22,320 nucleotides of DNA, taken from NCBI GenBank assembly GCA_023231475.1, contig JALJEE010002320.1, positions 1 through 22,320 on the forward strand, written 5' to 3'. This document shows positions 1-11,579 of the stretch, piece after piece. The notes beneath the pieces were generated by a model. The model had not been told where the DNA came from, made no database searches, and saw only the letters and a program-made list of their open reading frames with translations. Origin of the DNA: Seison nebaliae. Its lineage: Eukaryota > Rotifera > Pararotatoria > Seisonacea > Seisonidae. Positions within the stretch are counted from its first letter, which is position 1; each line of letters begins with the position of its first letter. Position numbers and translations under genes: made by a program.

Positions 1-1710
1 CGAGTTGACTTTCGAAATCGTGCTTCGATGGGTCGATTCTTTTGATTTCGATTTCGACTTCTTCTTTTTTGTATGACTCTTCTTCCGAATATTTATCACG
101 GGAACTGATTTCTCTTTCATATATTTCTCGTTAGTTGTCGATGGTCGATATTCACTTTTTGTTTGTCGATTTTTCCGTTTCTTCTCCTCTCTGTTTCGTT
201 GTCTCCATTGATTGGGATTGATGATTGTACTATAAACCGAATTCGTATCCGTGAATGATCGTGATGCCATAAATTTGATGGCATTTGGTGGATTCCAATT
301 CATACGACGATATCTTTCTATCAAATATTGTCGTCGAAAAGCTGTTGGAATGTTGTAGGCTGATTGTGAATCATTATAATTAGTTTTATCAAATTTCATT
401 CCATTCTGAGTTGTTAAATGACGAATCTCAGCACCAATATATGGTAATGCGGTATGAAATTGTTTCGAAACGTCGAATATGCCAATTGGTGTTCGAGAAC
501 GTTGTTTATAAAATAATTTCTCTTTATTCTTATTATACGAATATTGATAGTTGGCTATTGTTGGTTTCTCAATTTTCATAATCACTGGACTTGGTGATTT
601 GCTCAAATGAGAATATTTTGAATTCTCATATTGACTTGCTTGATCATCATATGATGATCCATCACCAAAAATATTTCGTTTACTATTTGAATTTAATCGA
701 AGCAATTTTTTCAGAATTGTCGCATCGAATTTCCCACTACGAATCGAATCCGTATAAGCGTTATAATAATTATGATAAAGGGGAATTTGATGAACACGAC
801 AGTCGGGAGGTATAATCGGTTTTGTCGTATGTTGATATTGGGAATGGATGATTGAAGATTGAGGATTAAAACCACTACGAGTGGATGTGGAATAACAACT
901 TTTCTGCGTTTGGATATCTGACGCTTTCCCATCGAACATATAAGACGATTGATATGTATAATGTGGTGGATAATTTGAATGATAATTATATTGATAATTA
1001 TCATGTTTTTGTTTTTTCTCGTCATATTCTCCAATTAACGAACTCTGATCGGGAATGATTGATGAACGATCTTTTGCTGCAACCGATTTAGTTTGACGTA
1101 CATATTTATGTTGTATGGGAGGCTTCCTCAATCTGGACGCTGTCAAATTGTCGAGAGAAACTCCAGGAGGAGAATGTTGTAGAACTGATTCATCACTCGC
1201 TCCATTATTACGTCGAGTGAAAGATGTGGCGATGGACGAACGATTGACATTATTCATCCTTTGGTGAGATGTTATTAAGACTGAACCACCAGACGAGCGC
1301 TTTCGTGAATGGTTTCGTTTGTGTTTGTTACGAATTTTCACTTCATTCGAACTGTGATGCCGATTTTTTTTTCGTTTGTCGTCTAAATCAAACCTAACAT
1401 GACCTCCTTTATTGCTTTGTTCTATTTGTTCCTTTATCTTCTCGTTAGATTGATCAGCCTTGATCGGTTGTTTCTTTTTTCTTCGTATTCCTGTCTCTTC
1501 GTCAATATTTTGTTGTTCATTAGGGATCGCTGAAGAATTGGATTGTACTTCTTTCGTTGTATTGGGTGAATGTAATGATGAAGATGAATTTGAATCAGTT
1601 GTCCGTTCATTCGTTTCTCTTCTGTTCATTGCACATGTACTAATAGGTGTTGTTGCTTCATCCACATTCTGTTCAATCGCAAATAGCGATCGTTTACTTG
1701 TTTCTCTCAT
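1..1710 (-). CDS. Unrecognised Lys/Ser/Tyr-rich protein, N-terminal 570 residues (runs off the left edge)
   Basis: I translated the minus strand from the ATG at 1710-1708 to position 1 and met no stop in 570 codons, far longer than chance allows in DNA this AT-rich. An in-frame TGA two codons upstream (1716-1714), with no acceptor AG in between, fixes the ATG as the start. The protein begins MRETSKRSLFAIEQNVDEAT. It is hydrophilic and probably mostly disordered, with Ser/Asn stretches near residues 35-60, basic blocks (RRKKKQ, DDKRKKNRHH, KRNHSRKRSS near 85-145), and a Tyr/His/Asn-rich middle. A more ordered-looking stretch, TPIGIFDVSKQFHTALPYIG then TAFRRQYLIERYRRMNWNPP, lies near 405-475, followed by a Lys-rich run (KKKKSKSKSK) close to the window edge. 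There is no signal peptide or membrane segment. I do not recognise a family. The C-terminus lies outside the window. The shorter opposite-strand frames here are shadows of this gene. Confidence 0.85.
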   Translation of the reverse strand, partial: MRETSKRSLFAIEQNVDEATTPISTCAMNRRETNERTTDSNSSSSLHSPNTTKEVQSNSSAIPNEQQNIDEETGIRRKKKQPIKADQSNEKIKEQIEQSNKGGHVRFDLDDKRKKNRHHSSNEVKIRNKHKRNHSRKRSSGGSVLITSHQRMNNVNRSSIATSFTRRNNGASDESVLQHSPPGVSLDNLTASRLRKPPIQHKYVRQTKSVAAKDRSSIIPDQSSLIGEYDEKKQKHDNYQYNYHSNYPPHYTYQSSYMFDGKASDIQTQKSCYSTSTRSGFNPQSSIIHSQYQHTTKPIIPPDCRVHQIPLYHNYYNAYTDSIRSGKFDATILKKLLRLNSNSKRNIFGDGSSYDDQASQYENSKYSHLSKSPSPVIMKIEKPTIANYQYSYNKNKEKLFYKQRSRTPIGIFDVSKQFHTALPYIGAEIRHLTTQNGMKFDKTNYNDSQSAYNIPTAFRRQYLIERYRRMNWNPPNAIKFMASRSFTDTNSVYSTIINPNQWRQRNREEKKRKNRQTKSEYRPSTTNEKYMKEKSVPVINIRKKSHTKKKKSKSKSKESTHRSTISKVNS

Positions 1711-3900
1711 TATTCACTTTGATATCATCATTATTATCATCTTATTTTATAAATTTGCGAGATAATTGATTTGAAATATTTTGTGTCCCTTTATTCTGTT
1801 CTCCGCTCCTTTTTCTTTCACAGTTTCGGAATGATAATTGATTAATTTATTCGTAAACAAAGAATCAATTTGATTTCATCAACAAATATTTGATTTCAAT
1901 TTATCATATGACAAATGAAATTTTGTCTCATATGAGAAATAGTGAAAGTTACGACAATTCTTGTTTTCTTTATTACATCAAATTGGTAAGATGAGAATTT
2001 TTATTTTGCTAAATGAATATACTATTTCTGCTTTTCTCACAAAGATGATCAGATGAAGGAAATATAGAAATGGATGTAAATTAATTTGAGAAAATTATTC
2101 AAAGTGAATTTTCACATAAACGTCGACGAAGTGGGTCTCACGATGAAAGTGGGGACTAATTGTGATATTCTGTAGTGTTCCTTTTAGAACATTTATCGAA
2201 AATATGTAGTTGATGAATGTAACGATTGGTAAATTAATATTATCAAAATGGGAACACGTGTAAATGATAGATTAGTAGGAATATGATCCCATTTGGGATG
2301 GTATGGTGAAAGCCCAATGATGATCTTTCTCTTCTCAATGATTATATGATATGTAAATTTTATGATACTGTTAATATGTATATGATACGTTCAGATGTGA
2401 ATCTACATATTAATCAATAATAGCTCGACAAAATAGATAGATTGTTCTTCTGAACGAATTGAAATAATTTACTTCAATAAAACCGAATTTACGTCAGTTA
2501 CCAGCCAATTCACATGAGAATTGTTAGTTAGAGTTGCGATGGTAATAAATTAATCTGTTCTCATTTATTCTTCTTTTTCTTCACGTCGAATCCAAAATGA
2601 AGAAGATTTTAGAACAATGCTTATCAATGAAAATCTTTCTTTCCCATCATCATCATCATGATCAATATGCGAAACGATGAAAATTATGATCGTCGAAAGT
2701 ACAATAGCGTTTTCCACACAATAAAAAAATGATAAGAGCTTTTCTGTGAATCGATAATTGCTTATACGCGGCAAATCGTATCTATTAAATTGACGAATTT
2801 TTCTTTCTCTTCTAGTTCCTTTCCCAATATTCAATTTTCGTCTTTCTTTCTTCTCCGATATTGATATTGTTTCGGCTGACTTGATCTTGTGGATGAATAA
2901 GAATCTTGGATAAATTTTGAAATTCTCTAATAATTATTGGAGATTAATTAACAATTATACGTTTTCTTCTTTCCACTTTCCTTTATTAACGGAAAATTCA
3001 ACACATTATTATGTTCTCATTGATTATCTTTCCATATCATGTTGTCTTCAAAACACGTCAATTTCTTTATGATGAATTTGTTGGTTTTCTTTTTTTTTTT
3101 GAGGATAGGAAATTTTTGCAATATAATTAATTGAAGCTATTATTTATTACGCACACGAATTTTTCATCTGAAGTATATATTTTTGTTGTGTAACATTGAC
3201 GGTTGGTTGATTTGCTTATCTAGTTATATTGATTTCAAGGTAACTCTAAAAGAAAAGTTTTTGTCATTTACTAATATTTAGACCACTTAGCCTTCCGCAT
3301 ACCACCATGATCTCCAAACGATAAAACTGATAAGTGATTTATTGTTTTTCAGTGAAGTAAATAGTAAATATCGATTCGCCTTCAAATTTTTCGAATAATA
3401 TTACAAATTGGATAGGAAAAAATTTTTAGAAATGAAGACAAAATATATAGTTTTCGATAATAATATTCAATTTGTAGTAATGAGCTTATGGTGCGTGATG
3501 TCAACGTATAACTTACTCGAATATCTGTAAGAAGAACATAAGGAAGATAAATGAAAGAATTATGAGTAGATGAATATTGAGCTAGAACGTTTGTCATTCG
3601 AACTAACTTTCTTCTATTTCTTTGATGTGTTCAATAAAAATCGAAAATTGATAATAAGGAAATGGTAATAATTGAAATAATTGATGGACTAATCGAGTAG
3701 ACGAACAGAGTTTATGAATTTGAAATAATCCCAATTCTTTTTTGTAATTATCGGAAAGAAGATATTCTTCTTATTGCTTTTGATGTTGAAAAAATGTTAA
3801 TAAGTATTTCTTTCAGTCGTTTCTAAGTGAAGCATTCTAATGAGCGTTGTTTCTTTGAAATTCAATTAAGATTTTTCATGCAAATTTGATTATAATTGTG

Positions 3901-3916
3901 AAAGAGAGAGAGAGAG
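3901..3916. repeat. GA microsatellite
   Basis: An uninterrupted alternating GA run after three A's, in intergenic DNA. There is no sign of function. Confidence 0.7.
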
Positions 3917-4753
3917 TATGGCACAATGATGGATTAATGATAATAATATTCTATTAGATATTAGACGAATAAATGGTCATGATTGAAATGATGAAGAAGA
4001 ATAGAACTTTTAACGATAGTTCGAAGAACAAAGATTTTCGAAGAAATGATAATTGTACTAATAGAATATAATCGAAAACTGTCAAATTTATAATTTAACC
4101 GATCAATTTAACTGTCGATATTAAAAACCAGAAACTAATCAAAATGAAATTGAAGTTAATAAAATTTTATTCAACAACGATTAAAATTAGATCAGCATTG
4201 ACAACACAGATAGAAAAGGAACTTAATTGCTTATTCGAATTATGTTATTAGATAATTTTGAAGAGTTGTTCGATAATAGAGGAAGAGATGGGTCGAGGAT
4301 GTTCGATTTAGCGGTATCGATACAGCGACTCTTAATATTTCCTTTCGTAGCATTGTGCTCATTCATTAATATTCGAGAGACATTTCTTATACATATTGAT
4401 AGGGAACGCTATGAAGAAGAGGTAAATATATCGAATCGATGCAAACATTCGAATTTAATCAGTTGATCATCATCATATCTCATCATCCAATAATCGAAAT
4501 TCAATAAACATTCTAGACATGAGTATAAGTAATAGCCGAATGAATGAAACTTTTCGACATTTCAACTCCGAACGCTTCACCATTATTCTCATCATTATCT
4601 TAATAAACATAAAGTTATTAATAACGAATTAGTGAATTAGTCATTGTTAATGATAGGAATTATCTATTTTCTTAACGAAAGAAAAAAATTATAATAATTT
4701 TTTTAGGTAACATAAAAAGAGATACGATCACTATATCTCCCATTTCTTTCATT

Positions 4754-4773
4754 ATCATCATCATCATCATCAT
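4754..4773. repeat. ATC trinucleotide microsatellite
   Basis: Six and a half ATC units in a row in non-coding DNA. Shorter ATC runs recur elsewhere in the window (for example near 2646). Confidence 0.7.
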
Positions 4774-5991
4774 TTTTCTCAAGACGACAAATATCTCCTT
4801 CCGAGGTTATATGAACGATTCGGCTAATCAGTCTATATATTTGGTGAACCCAAAATGTAAGACTATCTACCATCTGTGTATGGATAAATGAAAAAGAAGT
4901 TCTACAGAAGGAAATAAATTCAATTTAAGACACCTCAATCGCTGACGCACTAACTTGGGCCACTCATAACCGAACTTCTATTGTCAATATCTCTTAGAGT
5001 CACTTTACTAACAAACGAACATGATACTGAAAGTGCAACATAAATCTACCCAGATAATTTACCACAAGGATAATTTTCGCTTTGTGGTTTCCTCTCATCG
5101 AATATGTTAAGCATGAGCCCTGAAATTATTTCCTCTTATTTTTTTTGTGTTTTATTTCAATGTAGTTATTTGGTATCAGTTTTGCTTCTTTCACAAAATC
5201 TGACGAAATTGTCCAACATTTAATTCGGCCAAATGAGGAAATATTTTTGTAAAAAAATAGGGAAATTCATCGTGTAGCAATATTGATGTTTTGGAATTCG
5301 ACGAGACTCTTTCCAATTCTCTGTCATCGTTCTCATCATCTTGAATGTAACACCCAAATCTCATTTCATATCAACTAGAAAATCGGTGTTTCTCTTTTAC
5401 CAACTTGTTAGTTTAATGATTTCAATTTAACATTCGTCTATTTTCCCATTTTATTCGAATGTTATCGTCTGGCTGATCTATCACTCTTAACTTCTTCTTA
5501 AACTTACCATAAACTACATGTTTCGTTATTGAGCCGAATTACTTCCTAATTCGACATGAAATCAACATCTTTTTATCGTAAAAGGAGTACATTAAACATT
5601 GAAGTATTTCTTCAGTTTCTTTAAATTTTAAAATTAGGATCTCGTCAATTTAAATACTCAAAAAATTTGATATTAATCGATACACCATGAAAGTAGGAAA
5701 ATAAACCCCTAATGAATTATTGCTTATCTTCTTTATGCAATATGATGATCTTGTCAAAATGATCATTTGTCATATGTTTTCTTGTTTATCTAATTTTACA
5801 GTAACTTCTCTCTACCTAATTGAAATTCATATACTTTTCGTCATATTGTGATGTTTGTGATATATTATAAGTAGTTCGAATCAGAAATAAAATAATAATC
5901 AGTTTGAGATGGTATTATCGATCGAAAATATTAGTTTTGGAAGTATGGGGTTGAAATAATTTACTTGATGAATTGAATAAGGATAGAAAAT

Positions 5992-5997
5992 TTTATT
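5992..5997 (-). terminator. Probable polyadenylation signal of the calpain-like gene
   Basis: Read on the minus strand this is AATAAA, 88 nt past the calpain-like stop codon. That is a normal distance for cleavage and polyadenylation. Such hexamers are frequent in AT-rich DNA, so the call is modest. Confidence 0.4.
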
Positions 5998-6085
5998 ATT
6001 AAGCAAATTTAACAAAGATGAGACAAATGAAACATTAATTTTGAAGGATTAAGAGAATTATCTATAAAATGAAAAAAAAATTTAA

Positions 6086-9000
6086 TTAAAAGAGTTTCAT
6101 GAAGAACGAATTAAATATAACTTTTTCCATTTCTTGTGTTCTCAAAATAGTTTTGGAAAGTGATTCAATTTTCGACATGCGATCTTCCGGTGTTAATTCC
6201 GTATCTTCATTCGAACAATATTTCTCTTCATAATGAAATGCTGAGAAATGAGAATGAGAAAAAGAAAATAAATAAATGTTAATTAACTGAATGCTCTCAA
6301 TAATTTGGCGCAAATTAAGAGCCAACTACATAAAGGTATCCGATATTTCCTCCTACGATATTCTTCTTTGTTGGCACTTTTGAAGGAGGAAGAGAATGTT
6401 CGAATCAACTTCTCCAGTACAACGTTGTTAACTGAAAAACCGGCATATCGTAAAGTTTCACGCAAACGATAAGTTTTCAATCCATAAGATGTTAATCCAG
6501 CATAAGCATTCATCACATTCAACCAAACTTTAAATTTTCTGTGAATTAACAAAAAATTATCAAATGTGATTCTCGCATCAACATCGTTCGTCAATGCTGC
6601 AATTAATGTTTGACATAATTCTATTGTGATATAATTACTATTATTCTCAGAGTTGCATGTATTGGAAGGGAAATGACAACAGGAACCCATCACAACGTAC
6701 AATTGCTTATAATCGATTTTGTCATCATTATCGCTACATTTCTGATAAATGTACCAAATCGTTTCTTTTTCATTTGTGAAAAGTTCTTCAGATAATGTCT
6801 GAATATCTTGAATATTCGTCTTCTGATTCTTCATAACGATCGTTGGTGGTGACACAATACAATTGGGAGTGTCCAATTCCAATATTTGACATTTGACATC
6901 AGTCAGAAATCTCAGAAGGAATTTCATTGAAACATGTGGACGTTCGGTGGATGGGATTAATAAATAAACACCTTTCTTCATTCGCAAATACCATACACTT
7001 TCCTGAATTTTTTCCGTCGGTGTAATCACTATCGGTTTATTTTTAGTAAAGAATTTTTGTCCACGATACGCCGCTATCTGATGTAATGACAATCGTTGAC
7101 GGTGATTAGAAGATTTATTTGTATTTGTTGGCAATTTGTAAATACTGCACAAAATTGTTCGATATTGTTCAGATAGTTGAAGGAGAGAAATGATAATTGA
7201 ACCTTCCGTTTTTATTCGGATCAAATATTGGGGGTTCGTCCAAAATGTATTTTTTTCTGTTGATGCACCACCAGCATTCACACCACTAATCCATTCGCGT
7301 TTGATTTCTGCACATCTCCATTGTTTCCGTTGAATCAATTGATGTTCATGTAGAATGTCTTTCTTTTTCAAATGAGCAATTTCGATATTCGTAAAATTTC
7401 TCATCAAATCATCAAACGATATCCAACTCTCTCGTTTCGTTAATTTTCCTGTTAACTGATTTTTCAAATGGTCGGAAACATTGTTCCATTTCTTATTTCG
7501 TTTTGTCGACCAGTCACCATTCCAAAGACCGGAACCATCGGGAGTAATTAATTTGAACAATGTTACCATATCAATATGGCCATCTAAAATAATTTCACTT
7601 TCATTATCATCATCGTCACTATGTTTTTTTCTTGTGGTAAAACGGACGATTTCAGAAATGGAATATAAATGATTCTTTATAATCGACGATGAATTATCTT
7701 TCAACGAATAAATGCAGATAATGGAGGAATATTGTAACGATTTCTCCAATACATCCTTAACATGTTCTATGAGAACATTATTATCTTTTTCTGGAATTTT
7801 ATAACTTTCAATAATACCACCAGTTAATGCTAATAATGGCCAACGACAGGAATCGATAGAAAATAAATCTTCAAAATTGCCCAATAGTTTCGCATATGCT
7901 TTTTCCAATAACGCTAACCAGAATTGATTCGTATTCGTCACATTGGAATAAAGAAGTCTCGATTTGATAGTGGGAAGTAAATCGTCAATGATGATTTCTG
8001 TCCATTCACCTTGATGCCATAAATGAAAATAAAATATTCCTGAATAAATATTCTCTGACGCCATATGAGACATGTGTTGATAGAATGGAGCAATAATTTT
8101 TTGTAAGAGTGTTGGATAAAGTGTAAGAATGGCGGCTACTTTAGTTAACCAACTCACACCGAGAACATTTCCGAATTGTTCTCGTATATCCAAATGATCA
8201 AATGTGGAATGATGGAAGAATGTCGCTTGAGGTACGATGTCATGAGGTCGCTTCCAAATAATATGACTCTTATTTTTCACTTCACCAATTCGATTTAACG
8301 ATTGGACATCTGGCAGGAATTTTTCGTCGACATACAACTCATTATGGAGAAGACAAATATCATTTTTTAATTGTTCGAAATGTTTCGAAGGAGCTTCAGA
8401 ATATTCCTTTTCAATTTGCTTTCCATGTTTCTCCGTTTTTAGGAGCTTTTCTTCAAGTTTTCCATTATCTGATTGTTCAGATAAATCAATTACCGTTGTG
8501 GTGGTTCTCGTATTATTCTTCGTTTTGGAACGACTCCTTTTCTTTGATTGTCGTGAAATAATTCGTGTTTGTTCTAATTTCTTCGTTTTCATTTTTTGAA
8601 ACTCTTCTGAAACGTCGTTCGTGTATATGACGGAAGGCAAATCAGAACATTTTATATCGTCAATATTATGAGTTCGATAAGCACGATGATATCGTGTCTT
8701 CCTCGGGGGTAGTTGTTCATTCGATCGATGTCTAATCTTACTCTTATTTCCGGTTGGAGTTCGATCGAAACTTTTGGACAATTTCCGTTCGGTAATACGC
8801 TCAGTAGATTTTCTTCTTTTCGGTTTCTCTTCATTCTTCTTCTTTAATTTCGACTCATTTTGATTCATCAACATAATACGATTCTGTTGTTCAAAATAAT
8901 ATCTGGCAGTTGATGCATCTGATAAATTGGTACTAGGAGTCAATTGGGTCCATGTGGTTGCTCCACTACCGACATTGGATGGAATGAGAATCGGTTGAAT

Positions 9001-9313
9001 GAAATTTGGAAACAAATTATTTCCCGAACTATTATTATACCAAGTTTGATGATTATCATTCTGCTCATTTAACACGTACTGTTGTTGTTGTTGTTGTTGA
9101 GGGTCATGAAAATTTTGTTGTTGAACATAAACATTCGAATTCGGTTTAGACAATTGATTTCCTTCCAAATAAATGACATTAGAACTTTCTTTCTTTTCTT
9201 GTTGTTGTTCAGAGTTATTATTATTATTATTTTGAATATAATTTGTCGGATCTATTATAATATAGGAAGCCGGTTTCATACGTAATTGCTCTTGTTCCTG
9301 TTGTTGCTGTTGC

Positions 9314-9347
<34 letters not shown>

Positions 9348-10230
9348 GATTGTGGAAATCATTCTGTTGATGTTGAGTGGAATCAAAATAATAATCGAAA
9401 CCAACTGCATCTTGAGAGTGATTCACATTCGTCTGTCCATGATTTTGATCATGATCATGCTGACGATATTCATTCTTCATCTTTTCTTGAATAATCAGTT
9501 TTGTAGATTTATATTTTTCTTTCGTTTCAGGTTCCTTATACTGTTCATGTGGCTTCTCTTCTTCCTTCTTATATTCGACATATTCTCTTGAAATTTGCTG
9601 TTCTTGTTCTCCATAATCATATGGCTGATTATCATAATAATAATAATGATTGTTCATATTATTAGGTGGAAGATTTAATTCCTGATTATTACCTCCCATA
9701 TTCTTACAGGATTTATTAACAACTGATTGTTGAGAAAAATCCTGATGCTTGTTCTCATCAGTTCCTAATCCATTGTTCGTCGATGATGGAATATTGATTA
9801 GACATCGATTATGGAAACATACGGATGTGTTAGTTTTCACATCATCTCGTTCCTCATATGTATTGGGATCGATTCGAACGATTTGATGTTTTAATATTTC
9901 CCCATTCTCATTCACGGAAATGAATGTAGAATTCTGCTTATCTTGACTACTCAACACATCGTACTGTTTCGTCTTTTCCAGAATATATGGAACGAGATCC
10001 TTCCAATAATCATTCTTCTTTTTATTCTTAGAGTAATTATTCTTTCCTATTAAATTATTATTGTTATTCTTATTCATATTATTCTTCTCATTATTTGTCG
10101 AATTATTCTTTGTTTCACTCACCGAAGTCGTCAACCATTTCTGAACTCGTTCAATTCGAGAGAACGAATTATTATCTTCCACATATCCATTCAGATATTT
10201 AGTTCGACGTTTATTCTCAAATTCTCCCAT
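6086..10230 (-). CDS. Calpain-family protein with lost catalytic residues (predicted pseudoprotease), two exons
   Basis: Exon 1 is 10230-6288 and exon 2 is 6240-6086, giving 1365 aa. The 47-nt intron (6287-6241, GTTAAT...TCTCAG) is inferred: it moves the frame past the stop at 6285-6283 into a further 51 codons. The start is the first ATG after an in-frame TGA. Residues 1-600 are low complexity: Asn runs near 45-70, a poly-Gln tract near 294-313, and a basic segment near 465-520. The calpain protease core spans about 620-965 (IWKRPHDI at 657-664; FWLALLEKAYAKLLGNFEDL). The C2-like beta-sandwich spans about 970-1115 (ISGVNAGGAS...FWTNPQYLIRI), followed by a penta-EF-hand domain from about 1135 with a calpain-like noncanonical first loop (DNDDKIDYKQL, 1167 on). 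The active-site Cys is Ser693 (GVSWL), His854 is kept (KNHLYS), and the Asn is Thr896 (LITPDG where LRNPWG is usual). The oxyanion Gln is not in its usual place. It should therefore lack cysteine protease activity and may act as a regulator or scaffold. Vertebrate CAPN6 is a known inactive relative in the family. Confidence 0.9.
6241..6287 (-). other. Inferred 47-nt intron of the calpain-like gene
   Basis: Minus-strand GTTAATTAAC at the 5' end and a pyrimidine-rich TTTCTCATTTCTCAG at the 3' end. Splicing in phase 1 turns RAFS-stop into RAFTFHYEEKYCSNEDTE and adds the final 51 residues. Without splicing the protein would stop at 6283, inside the penta-EF-hand domain. Confidence 0.7.
9286..9348 (-). 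repeat. Poly-Gln-coding CAA/CAG tract
   Basis: About 18 consecutive Gln codons, mixed CAA and CAG, followed by EQEQ inside the calpain-like protein's N-terminal tail. A shorter pure CAA/CAG run lies at 9079-9099. In other frames on the opposite strand this reads as poly-Leu, which is a shadow. Confidence 0.85.
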
Positions 10231-11579
10231 GTCATCTTCTCAATCGATTGTAGCTATTTAGATGCAGCTTTCTAATTCTTATTAAAACATTTTCTTTCGA
10301 TCAAAAATAGGGGAAAAAGTAACAATTTTAAATCAACAAGTTGTAAAGAAGAAACATCTATTTCCGTTCTCTTCTCCGATTAAATGAGATAGAATGCGCT
10401 GATCACTCACGCGTCTCCTATTTCCTATTCAATTCAAATAATTCTCTATATCTCCAACTCAACATCATCATGAATGACGTAACACAACCATATCCGTAAT
10501 GTATGTTCAACCTCTCTCTCAAGACAAACGTATTGCAGAGAATTGTACATCAAAAAGATTAATTATATCGACGCATCTCGATCTAACCAACTAATTGATG
10601 CATGTTCTCGTTATGAACAATTTGTAAGAAATTATTCAACATCCTTCACTAATATCCTCCAATTTGGAAACGATTAAATTATATTTCAAAATCTTCTTAC
10701 TTAATTTCTTTTTTATCATCTGTTTAATTTCATTTTATCGTCGATCGAAATTATTATTTTCTCAAATAAATCATCACCACACATTCATCCTACTATCTAA
10801 TATCCAACTTCGATAAAATTATTATTCTATCAAAATTGGACATATGATGAGAATTAGAAGAAAATTTGAAAAAATTATTTCTCAAATTAATTCGTTCATT
10901 TACCGTCACTTTAAATCATGAGAGTATTGGGATAAAATTGCTTAGAATATTAAAAAAAGAATATGAAACGATCATTCATTCAATAACGAACGGATAAATT
11001 AATTAGAAATAATAAATTTTGATGAAAACAAAAAATTAAGTTTGAAAAAAAATTTCGTGTTCCATTTCTAAATAAAATCGTTATTCTCAATGTAAAACAA
11101 CCACCAGTCCTCTCAGAATGGAAATATTTTCCGGCTTTCTTTCTTTTTCGTTTCACTAGAAAAAAAGAAAAAAATTTAAAGATTATTAATGAAGTATAAT
11201 TGAAATCGAATAAATTAGTTATTGGACGAAGATTAGTGAATAATAATATAAATCAATGAATCATCAACAGCAGAGTGTTGTATGAATATGAATAAAGAAA
11301 AATTTTCAAACATTTTTTACAAAATTCCTCAGGAAAACTTAATCAGCGAAAACATTTCGTTTAGTTACAATGGAAATGAATCTATGGATAGAAGAGAAAG
11401 AGAGAGAGAAAGAGACAATTATCAGAAATGATTTGAAGAGACATACGTTTAACAATAGACATCATCGAAGATAAATAGATTTCCATTGAATATTATTCAA
11501 CATTCGTCTATTAATCATTCGGTATATCATTCAATTTGGAAGAATAAGATTAAATAATTTTAATTCTTCTTAATTCTTA
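10231..11579. other. Intergenic region between the calpain-like and septin genes
   Basis: About 1.35 kb, AT-rich, with no supportable coding frame. It should hold the calpain-like promoter and the septin 3' UTR. A purine-rich GAGAAAG tract lies at about 11392-11416. I saw no RNA gene and no transposon. Confidence 0.6.

Larger units (their letters stand above)
1711..6085. other. Intergenic region between the unknown gene and the calpain-like gene
   Basis: About 4.4 kb with no coding frame I can support on either strand. It is AT-rich with simple repeats: a GA run at 3901-3916 and an ATC run at 4754-4773. It should hold the promoter and 5' UTR of the gene starting at 1710 and the 3' UTR of the calpain-like gene. 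I saw no tRNA, no recognisable small RNA and no transposon in it. The open frames around 2565-2834, 3382-3597 and 4227-4466 have random-looking translations. Confidence 0.6.

Noticed and set aside
2565-2834. Minus-strand 89-codon frame
   Set aside because: The translation has AT-rich random character, no motif and no splice context.
3517-3524. Possible 8-nt microexon on the minus strand between TTCTTCTTACAG and GTAAGT
   Set aside because: Both splice signals are good, but no gene model needs it, and such signal pairs arise by chance in 4 kb of AT-rich DNA.
4227-4466. Plus-strand 79-codon frame (NFEELFDNRGRDGSRMFDLA)
   Set aside because: It looks slightly coding but is isolated, with no splice partner and no recognisable motif.
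5871-5890. GTTCGAATC, tRNA T-loop-like
   Set aside because: No A box, no acceptor or anticodon stem around it.
9082-9591. Plus-strand poly-Leu frames
   Set aside because: They are the reverse complement of the poly-Gln and Asn codons of the calpain-like gene.
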